Source: Triops longicaudatus
Lineage: Eukaryota; Arthropoda; Branchiopoda; Notostraca; Triopsidae
DNA: 64,000 bases
NCBI GenBank assembly: GCA_022885665.1
Contig: JAGQDJ010000151.1
Location: 1-64,000 of the forward strand
Reading direction: 5' to 3'
Below the pieces are notes generated by a model. That model was not told the origin of the DNA. It worked only from the letters and a program-made list of their open reading frames with translations, and did no database searches. Position 1 is the stretch's first letter, and each line of letters opens with the position of its first letter. Below are positions 12,764 through 21,344 of the stretch, piece by piece. Made by a program: the position numbers and the translations under genes.

Positions 12764-13164
12764 GATCAATGAACATAGAGTTACACAGATATGCTTAGAG
12801 TAAATTTTGTACTGTTGCCATAGTTCCCAAGCGGACGCTCTAAAGAACGAACCTCGAATTACTGAACGTTGTAGTAACATCTCCGGCTCTCCGGTGCTTC
12901 GATAAAATCAATGTGCAGAGGCATTTCGCTTATATAACTTTTCAGACATATCGCAAATCGTGAAGTAAATGTTACACTGAGAAAATGGAGCTTAAGGGTT
13001 GTGTGTCTTTTTAGTAGGATAGAGCGTAAACAAATGGCAATATGCAGTGCAGCGAAAACAGAAAACTAACGATAATTGCAGTTATCCCGAATTCTTCCGC
13101 CAAAGGTTACATAATTTTTTGGTGTACCTGTTGACCCGCATTTTCGTGACGAAACTACGTAAAA
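12764..13164. other. Region upstream of WDR35
   Basis: Four hundred bases between the WDR35 start codon and the stop of the minus-strand frame at 13165. It presumably holds the WDR35 promoter and 5' UTR. No TATA box or other clear motif stood out. Confidence 0.4.
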
Positions 13165-13883
13165 TTAAGGTGTAGCATTCGCTGAGTTGATCGATAAAAC
13201 AAATTCGACATCTCCCGAACTCTTATTTCGAAGTACCTTTTTTTCAAACACCGAAGAATTGCAGAACGTTCTGACTAAAGATAGCACACCTGTTTGGTAC
13301 TTCTTTACAGGGGCGCAGCGAAAAGGGGGGGCGGGCCCCCCAAAAAATAATTTTCTTGTGTGCAAGTAAGCTCAGTGGCAGCATCAAGAAAAAGTTGCCC
13401 CCCACCCCGAAAAATATTCCTGGCTGCGCCCCTGGTTCTCACAGAACTTGGACCACTGAAAAATTTCTCTGATAAATACCGGATCACTCCCAAACTTTGC
13501 GACAGTCGCGTTAGGAAGCAACTGTTCGACGAAGTACTGAATACTTTCCGATAGGTTTTCCATTGTTTCGAACTTAGATAAGGTAATAGGCACCGGCCAG
13601 GTACTTCAGAAAATTTGCTTACATTTTATACGGGAGTTTTGCATCCGACGCCAATGTAGTATTGAAAAAAAACTTTTTCGGAACTAGAAAAAAATTCAAT
13701 TAATTATTAAAACTAGAGACATTCAAGATACAACTTACCTGGCTGAACTCATTTTGAAAGCGTCAACTAGTGAGTCAAGAATTGGCTGTTTTAAGTAGGC
13801 CGAATACTTTACAACAGCTGTCTTGTTGTTACTTGATTTAAGACCACGCTGGCAAAGGCAGTCATTGCATTCGCTTACGCCAC
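13165..13883 (-). CDS. Unrecognised three-exon reading frame (C-terminal part of an unknown gene)
   Basis: I do not recognise this protein. On the minus strand three exons join in phase: 13883-13739, 13603-13443 and 13289-13165, ending in TAA. Donors are GTAAGT and GTGAGA. The frame gives about 142 residues with a Cys-rich start (ECNDCLCQRG), then VVKYSAYLKQPILDSLVDAF, WPVPITLSKFETMENLSESI and FEKKVLRNKSSGDVEFVLS. The first exon opens after an acceptor rather than an ATG, so a 5' part should lie upstream. An internal ATG at 13750-13748 is the alternative start. A 127-base transposon-like element fills most of the second intron. Amino-acid makeup and consistent splice phase argue for real coding ancestry. 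The gene may be decayed, like its neighbours, or may be the far end of the minus-strand gene at 18.6-20.6 kb. Confidence 0.4.
13308..13434. mobile_element. hAT-like MITE, 127 bp, with inverted ends
   Basis: The left end starts CAGGGGCGCAGC and the right end, read in reverse, starts CAGGGGCGCAGCCAGG, so 12 bases are perfectly inverted. G/C homopolymer blocks sit just inside both ends. The flanking octamers share only a TTCT core, so a target-site duplication is degraded or absent. The CAGGGG start fits hAT-type non-autonomous elements. It lies inside an intron of the minus-strand frame at 13165-13883. Confidence 0.65.
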
Positions 13884-13979
13884 CTGTTAAGCAAGTGTGG
13901 ATCACTGACTGCTCCTAGTGCAGGCCTTTCCAAAAATTTCCGCAATAGCAGCGCCGTCCGTATTTTGATCGAGCTGATC

Positions 13980-14175
13980 AGCTCTGGACGGGAACGTGTC
14001 CATGGTTTTGGCTCGGGAGGGGCGGGGAAGGTTCGGGAGGGGTTTTACCATACGCAGTTCTTTTGGACATTTTGTATTTTCCTACATTCTCCATTATTTA
14101 AAAAAAAAGTAAAAAAAAATTTCAGGAGGGGATTCAAACCCCCTATACCGCTCTCTGAGTACGGCCTTGGCTCTG
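13980..14175. mobile_element. Repeat fragment with GGGGTTTGAATCCCC core
   Basis: A G-rich left part (GGGAGGGGCGGGG near 14020) is followed by a T/A-rich middle. The right part, read on the minus strand, is CCGTACTCAGAGAGCGGTAT then a GGGGGTTTGAATCCCC block. This layout resembles the ends of the short G-rich/A-rich elements nearby. I see no clean terminal inverted repeat, target duplication or coding capacity, so the limits are approximate. Confidence 0.35.
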
Positions 14176-14847
14176 GATCATCCGTTAGGAATGTGCGTCG
14201 TTGTGGAGATTTGTTCGACTTCAAGTTAGCAAATTAAATGTGCAATGAATTTTGCAATGTTGCACTTTTGCAAATTAAGGATTGTGGCACAAATCCGTTA
14301 CCATGACGCAAATTCTATGTGATAGATTCGCATTTCTGTTTGGCAAATAAATCTCGATTTTTCACTTTTATGTAAAATAAGTGCTTTATGGTGGCGCAGT
14401 TTCAACGGCATGGATCGTCAAATAAAGTCAGTTGTCTAATTTTGCATACCATTTTGGTTAGGAGTCCATATCTTACAACCGAATTTATTGATGGTGTCAT
14501 TAAGAACGCCTATTCATCGCTGAATCTAACCCAACGCCTATTTTTTTTTTTTTTGTTTCCTTTTTCTTTTCTTTTGCGTAGTTGAGAAGCAGTAGATGGC
14601 CTATGGTTTCCCATACTCTCGACGTTACAGCATGAGTTCAGAATTACCCCATTGAAGGGTAATGGCGTAAAGGAACGTGTGAGCCTTTACGGGAGAACAT
14701 TTCTTGACGCGAAGCCCGAGTTTAGAAAATTAATTTTTAGTCAATAGCTAATCAATGAATAATTGCAAAACCCTTTTGCTTAGAAAATGTTCTGTTTGCA
14801 ACTGAACAACCAAAAGTTCCTTCTCTGGAATTTTCGATGTTTCAAAG

Positions 14848-15361
14848 TTTTCGATGCTGTGGCGTATCCCTTAGTGGAAGACTTAATCCAGGGAAAAAAT
14901 GGTCTCCTTTTTGCCTACGGTGTCACCGGTTCTGGCAAGACACACACCATATCATCGGACGGCGGTATTGTACCACGATGTCTAGACGTTCTGTTCAATT
15001 CTGTCGGAAACCTTCAGACCAGTAAATGTATCATCAAGCCAGACAAGATGAACCACTTTAACATTCAGTCGGAAGCTGATGTTATGATTGATCGTGAGAA
15101 TAACGCTAAAAACTGCAGAAAACCACGCAGGTAAATTGGTCCGCAATTTGTGGAAATGCCTCTTTGAAAGTGCATTACTTACTTTATTTATTTATTTTCA
15201 GAAGACTTGCAGACAGTGACAGCGTAAGAGCGATAGACACGAGCAAAATCACTAAAGTCGACGAAGACTGTCAATATGCCATTTTCGTTTCATACACAGA
15301 AGTGTACAACAATATGGTCTTCGATCTTCTTGATGAAACACCGATAGATCCATTAAAGCCC

Positions 15362-15393
<32 letters not shown>

Positions 15394-17893
15394 CTAATTT
15401 AGTTTTTATTTCAGGAAAACTAGATCGATGTATGTGCTTTAGGCAACTACAATCCAGAATATTACGCGAAGACGGTTTCAGGCGCATGTACGTGCATGTG
15501 GTTAATGAAATTGAAGTGAAAAACACCGCTGAAGCTTTGGAATTGCTGAGTCGGGGTGCCAAGCGACGCCGAGTTGCACATACAGCCCTTAACGCTGAAT
15601 CGTCCTGCTCTCATTCGGTCTACAACGTCCGTCTCGTCGCTGCTCCTTTCGATAACCAAGGACGCTCTGTCCTCCAGGACAAGCAATGTTTGGTAGTTTC
15701 CCAACTTTCTTTGGTGGATTTAGCATGCAGTGAGAGAACCAACCGTACCGAAAATTCAGGGGAGAGACTGCGAGAAACAGGTGCATGAAATTTGCTATGC
15801 TTAGTTGGTTGCTATATTTGACTGCGCCGTTACCTTTATTTAGGAAGTATCAACAACACCCTTATGACTTTGCGCACGTGCATGGAGACCTTGCGTGAAA
15901 ACCAACAAAGGGGCACAAGCAAGATGGTGCCGTACCGTGACTCGAAGATTACCCACTTATTCAAAACGTACTTCGACGGAAACGGTCGCGTGAGGATGAT
16001 CGTTTGTGTCAACCCGCGAGCTGATGACTACGATGAAACTATTGTAAAGTTTTATAGCTACAGGTTGTACTTTAATTTCTCACATTGTTCTTTTTTTAGT
16101 TGGTCATGAGGTTCGCGGAGATGACTCAGGAAGTGCAAATCGTAAGAGCACCTCCTCCTCCACCATTTCAAACCCCACGCTATGAGATTGGTCTTATTCC
16201 TGGCCGAAGGAAAGCTAATAGGGTAGATTCTTATTTCATTTTAATTGTTTAATATTTTACATTTCAGCTGGATTTCCGTACTAATATTGTACTCATTTGT
16301 TTATAACAAAGGTACTCACGGAAGCCACTAAACTTCTTGAGCAACAAGGGAAAGAGTTAGCTGCTTCGGACTTTGACATCGCGCACGTTCTTACGTATTT
16401 TTTTTTTTTTTAAGATGGGTCCCTTAACTTTTCTAATTAATTATCTTTTATACAGTGCTTTACAAACCGCACCCTTTCCACCAGTGGAGTTGCAGTCTGC
16501 CACTGACGAAGTTCTCATTCCTCGTGTTATGACGTTCCTTGAAACCAGGCTTCACGAGCGAAGTGCGAGAGTGAAAGAACTACGCAAAAAACGTAAGCTT
16601 CGAAAACCCTACTGGAAAAGCACAATTTATGTATTTGATTGATATATTTCATTTTTCTATAGAAAAAGCTTTTAGAAGCGCGCCAGTACAGACCGAAACT
16701 AAGTTAACTTTACTTCGTGAGGAAAACAAGAGGCTGGGCAATGAAGTATCCGTCCACCGTTCTCGTGTCCAGTCAATGGAAAATGACATTATCACGGTCA
16801 AAGCTCAGAACACCATGTAGGCGAATTGAGTGTGTGCTTACAAAAATCATCCAAACTAAGTTTATGTAAAATTTATCAGGGCTCAAAAGCGGATTTCGGA
16901 TTTGGAGCGATACGTGATTGCGTTAGAAGAGAAGCTGGCCGAAAAAGAAGCACTTCTGAACCAAGGGGAATTAGAGAAAGTACGCATGAAGAGCAAGATG
17001 AAAACCAGAATTCAACTGGTGCGAGAACGTATCTCCAAAGAACTGCAGCAGCGGTGGGAGGACAAGCAACTGTAAATGCAGGTAAGCGGATATACTTCGC
17101 AAAAGGCACCCCACATTTAAAAAATTGCTATCACCCTAATTTCTTGCAATTAGAATGAGCTGGCTTTGAAGGAGGACAAGACCCGTGCCGTCAAAGAGCT
17201 ACTGGAATGCCACGAGGTCCCGCGGGCCGTATACCGGATCTACGAAGAAGCCGCAAATTCCGCAGAATCCCCGCGCAAAGTTGGCCCTCCTGTACCACCC
17301 AAACGAGTAATCACTGTTAAACAATTTGGAGTGAAGACCGTAGCTTAACTGTACATTATGTAGGGTCCTGCTCTCTCCAACCCGCGACACCATAGCTCAC
17401 GTTCAGCCGGTGAGCATTGGGTTGATCATCGGCCAGTGGGAACACTTGCTTTGAACACCGTGTTACAGCCTGTCCTTGGTGCCAGAACGCGCTCAATCTC
17501 TAAGCTGACCGAGAAGGAACTTACGCATCCTAACGCAGCACATTACTTATTAACTACACAGGAGCAAGACTCAGACGGGCAACTGGAACGAAACTGTACA
17601 AGGAAATTTTTTGTTAACCAGTCAACAATGGATCTAGACTGACTATCTTTCTGCAGGGTGACGTGCTACCGACGATAGGGGGTGGGGCTCAAGTAGTTCT
17701 GTAGGATGTAGAGATCTTGACCCAGCGCTCCCCCACCTCGCCGCTTGTTTGAAGGTCTTCCAGTGGCCATCAACGCAGCAGTGACGGCAGACCCCAGAAT
17801 GTGTCCTTGAACAGAGATGAACTTGAAAATAGATGTTCAGTCGCGGTAGAAGGTCATGCGCACGGTAGGCGTTCCAAAATACCCTGCATGTAA
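14848..17893 (+). pseudogene. KIF23: Decayed KIF23/MKLP1 (Pavarotti-like) kinesin copy
   Basis: Twelve remnant exons follow the family order: 14848-15130, 15202-15363, 15443-15780, 15844-16043, 16100-16222, 16312-16394, 16456-16592, 16663-16816, 16880-17081, 17154-17306, 17364-17602 and 17657-17893. The P-loop GVTGSGKTHT, MVPYRDSKITHLFKTYFDG, MIVCVNPRADDYDE, SRSAGEHWVDHRP and RCSVAVE are clear. KIF23 is the motor of centralspindlin in cytokinesis. Lesions: the motor N-terminus before VFDAVAYPLV is missing. Switch I reads SSCSH (SSRSH expected) and switch II reads DLACSE (DLAGSE expected). There is TAA at 17073-17075 where the family has Glu, a one-base loss near 17588 (exon of 239 instead of 240), donor GA instead of GT at 17603, TAG at 17702-17704 and TGA at 17750-17752. 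I read it as a recent pseudogene, since exon order and most splice sites survive. Confidence 0.85.
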
Positions 17894-18198
17894 GCCGCTA
17901 TCGAATATAAGATTGCCAAACCTGTCCGAATCGGCTAAATCGATTTTACTGCTTTGATTTGCGTTTTTATTCCATACGAATTCTGTGTGTACGCCCTCAG
18001 ATGTGCGTTTACTTTTTTAACTTTTACTTTCAGCTTTAATAACGTTCTGCTTGAAATTCTATGCCCTTATTTCATGTGGTTTTTGGAGGTTTTGGTGATT
18101 TTTAAAAGATTTATAAAAGAATGAACATTTCTTTCGCCGAACATTTCTTGAGGAACATGCTCCTACCTTCACCTGTATGCTCGGGAAAGGGGAGGCAG

Positions 18199-18299
18199 TG
18201 GGAGAAAGAACGAAGGAAAAGGCAAAGAGCTTTCGAGAAAAGCACGAAGAAATTTGAGACAGGGCTTGACCGATTTCGCGAGTCGATGGATAAAACAGA
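18199..18299 (+). pseudogene. Possible BAR-domain (GRAF/oligophrenin-like) exon fragment
   Basis: A plus-strand frame opens after GGCAG at 18198 and reads WEKERRKRQRAFEKSTKKFE followed by TGLDRFRESMDK. It ends at a GTTAAA donor-like site. The Lys-rich helical 'KKFEK..KKF...LDRF' pattern is reminiscent of the BAR domain of GRAF/oligophrenin RhoGAPs. That resemblance is from memory and weak, since charged helical sequence can look alike by chance. I see no neighbouring exons of such a gene, so it would be an isolated or transposed exon. Confidence 0.2.
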
Positions 18300-18611
18300 A
18301 GTTAAATGCTGTATGTTATGAACGAATCGCTACCACACCCGTGCCCAGGGAGCGTAGGAGTTCCTCCCTCCCAAATGTTAATTTTATACGGCCCTGATCG
18401 CTACATCTGACTCCAGCAAATCTGCTTTAGAGCTCCGAAATTTCGCTTTTTAAAATGTAAAAGAAAAAAAATGTTATAGGGATATCGAACCCAGTGTAGT
18501 GAAACTGGGTTTGATTAGGTCTGAATATTCCGATAGAAAAACTGAATATTGCAGACAGATTCTGCAGTGCTGCGTGCACAGGTTCGACGAAGCGTTGCTT
18601 AATATACTCAC

Positions 18612-20570
18612 TAAGTTTTGAGGCCGTCGAAAAGGCCGTTAACGGAGGCTGTTTGAGTCGCTGTCTCACGCAAGTCAAAGAGAGATGAAATCATTCCGAA
18701 TAGAAAAGTCGCCTTAAGTTGAATGGAGAACTTACCTTGCGTCCAGTTAATTGTCAGCAATTTACCCGCGTTTACGAAAGCCAGAAAATTGCCGCCATTG
18801 AGAGCGTGAGTTTCGGACAGATAATCTATCAGCTGGAGCCTTTCGCGATGACCATTTCAGCGGAGGAGACGAAGTTGTGCATGAGTGTCGTTCATGACCG
18901 AGAGAATCGTGTCATTTCGCAGCGCTAATTGAAACAAGTCACTGGGACCTAAAATGCACCCGGCTAATGCTGTGTTTAAGTAAGTTGAAAGGAATAGCAG
19001 AACTGTCATCTTTCTTGAAATGGACAAAAGATACATTTCACGTAATTGCTTAAATTGTTTAAGAAACTCGTGACTACACTTTAGCTTGAGAGCTCGAAAT
19101 CTCCTTCCAAGTTCTTCAGTATAGGCGTTATTCAGTTTCTTGAAATTCTAAGAACAAATCACGTAGTAAGCTCTTGGGCTCTGAAGAGACGTACTTGTAC
19201 TCCCCGGACTCCTGACGAGCAATGGGCCGATATAAGCTTCTGCTGAGATCAAGAATCCTGACAGCAGCGAAATGTTCGAGTTCTTTGACGCCTGACACAT
19301 GTTGCAAGGCTGTATTCAAGGGACAAACATAGTAATAAAGCATTTCCACGCAGCCTTAGTCATGGAAGCCAATATGTAGATCTCCAGTTTTTGCTCGTAT
19401 TTGTTAGCGGGCACCTTTTACGCTTGACTACTAGCCAATTCGACAAAGGGTGTGTGTGCAGTAACTAATTTCTGTCGAAATGCCCGACAAATACGTAAAG
19501 TGTCCGGTCAATGAGTCGGTGCCCTAACTATTATTCTCCTTTTCCTGTCTTCTGAGTCGTTTACGTCAAGACAAAACGAAGCTTTATATTAGTCCCTTAA
19601 GGGTTAACTTAGCCGGAAGTGATAACGTAATACTAATAGGTGTCATTAGCCACATAAGAGGCCTGTGCGGGCAACAAACACAAAGCTTAGCTCTGAAAGA
19701 ACTCTTAACGCAAAAAGAAAAAAAGATAATTTTATTGTGCGTTTCGTGTATGGTAACTCTCGAATCATAGTTGGAAATTTAAAACACGCATTTTGTGGAT
19801 GGTATTGGAGCACTAGAAGGGCCGTGATTTAATATTGTTATCGCACTCAATACGTTGGAGCACCACAATATTTTGCTCCAGGCCATATTCGTCTCATAAT
19901 TTCGGCTTGGCTGCGCAGTCTAGATGCCAAAGCGCCATGCAGCCGATGATTGACAGGGTCAAACCTGACATTTCGTAGATTATTTTTCTGGTCATACAGG
20001 CTGTTTGCTTTCTTACCAGTGATAGCTGGGATGTTGACGGTATAAAAGTATTTTGTATCCGTCAGTGACACCATCAAACTAAGGCCTTGTGGTACGTACT
20101 TAGCACCGCCTGCAATTAAAGACACAGTTTAACAGGAAACATTGCAACCTGTTTAGAAAAACTAAGATACAAAATCCTAAGTTAAGCAGTAAAAGGATAT
20201 AAAATAAAATTGAATAAAATAGAATACTTTTTATTTACAGCGTTGTCCCCCCGAAAAACACACACGCCCCCCCTCCCCCCGAAAAAAATTCCTGGCTGCG
20301 CCCCCGCTTCCTTACATTATTTCCCGTGGCGACTCCAGAGTATGATTTACTTACCTGGAGAAGCGTGAGCACCTTTATTTGCTGTATTAGGCTTCTCGGA
20401 GTAAGAAAAGCGCCAAAGGAAAACGCCGTCAGAAACAGAAAATCGAAAATGTAAATAATTTTATCCTCTTCTGTTCTAGCGGTAATGACCACTCGCTTGA
20501 AATTTGCAATAAAACGTGAAGACGTAGGATCAAAATCATAAACATGTAGTGATGATATGTACATTGACAT
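18612..20570 (-). pseudogene. Unrecognised multi-exon gene, probably decayed
   Basis: I cannot name this gene. Read on the minus strand, an exon ends at 20355 with CAG|GTAAGT and encodes SDGVFLWRFSYSEKPNTANK. It joins in phase to 20109-20017 (YVPQGLSLMVSLTDTKYFYT), which is in phase with an exon from 19309 (ALQHVSGVKELEHFAAVRIL). A long frame down to 18736 then carries LNNAYTEELGRRFRALKLK, DLFQLALRNDTILSVMND and ETHALNGGNFLAFVNAGKLL. The last piece, 18660-18612, ends at a strong GTGAGT donor. Two lesions stand out: TGA at 18859-18857 inside the otherwise open frame, and a probable one-base loss in the short A/T run at 20439-20442. Restoring phase there would join VYDFDPTSSRFIANFK..KIIYIFDF to the SDGVFLW frame. 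The junction near 19180 is uncertain. An alternative is two separate genes or a rapidly evolving one. Confidence 0.4.
20247..20309 (-). mobile_element. hAT-like terminus related to the 13.3 kb element
   Basis: On the minus strand it begins GGGGGCGCAGCCAGGAATTT and continues through two CGGGGGG blocks. It shares the GGGGCGCAGCCAGGAAT core with the element at 13308-13434, where the right end has the same core. The far end is not clear, so this may be one terminus or a very short element. Confidence 0.55.
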
Positions 20571-20639
20571 GACTTTACATATAACCAGTTGTGTACAAGC
20601 GCGTTTCGTGGTGTTGTCACGTTTTTGACCGCCCCGCAC

Positions 20640-21344
20640 TTTCTGACTTACAAAAATAACATACCACCGAATGGCTAAGGGAAGAGGATGATACCCAAAA
20701 AGAAAACGGACAATTAGAAATGATCAAATCGGGGAGAGAGAATTCATGCTTGGAAAATTTCGCTTTTTTATCCCCCGACATTCCCTCCTTTCTTTTACCA
20801 TCACGTTCCCTCCTGATATGTATCCATCCGTTTAAAAAATCTCCGCAAATGTTCCCTAAAGCGTAAACTTCAGTAAACGTGAGCCGTCCGTTATTTGACA
20901 CAAAGTTGCTCCCACTTTACCCTCCATTTCGGACGAAAAAATGAAGTTCTCTTGTAACTATTGCTGGGCAAATGAGTATCCTCGAGTAACAAATAGCACA
21001 TGGGAGTTTATCCTCCGTTTCACAATTCGTGTTCATTGCGTCCAAGAGAATGTTTCAACCGAAACGATAATGACTGCCTTGCATTGCAAATAACGAAGCT
21101 TATGGCACTGAGAGACGAGGATTTAGCGCAGAGGCGGGGCACACTTTCTATATATTGCGTGCGCTTCACAAGTTTCCAGCACGAGAAACAATTCCGACTT
21201 TCTTCATCACAGATTCACTGGAGATACACGCAATATGCAACCAACGTTCATTCTTCCTGAAACTGACACCTGCTAAAGAAACAATAGTTAAAACTTGCAC
21301 TTCGGAACCTTCACAACAACACACCTTCAATAATTGATTTCCGA
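20640..21344. other. Region between robo and the decayed block
   Basis: About 700 bases just downstream of the robo stop codon. It should include the robo 3' UTR. The short open frames (20617-20901 minus, 21000-21260 plus) have no recognisable features and I do not call them genes. Confidence 0.4.

Noticed and set aside
18480..18510. GGTTCGATATCC resembling a tRNA B-box on the minus strand
   Set aside because: The T-stem does not pair and no A-box or acceptor stem is found at the right distance.
18719..18928. Plus-strand 69-codon frame
   Set aside because: The minus strand of the same interval has a better frame ending at a strong GTAAGT donor in phase with the next exon.
20017..20109. Reading through the donor at 20016 to give a longer 19847-20125 frame
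   Set aside because: A strong GTAAGA donor interrupts it, and the next exon at 19309 joins in phase. The read-through tail has no support, though a short alternative C-terminus cannot be excluded.
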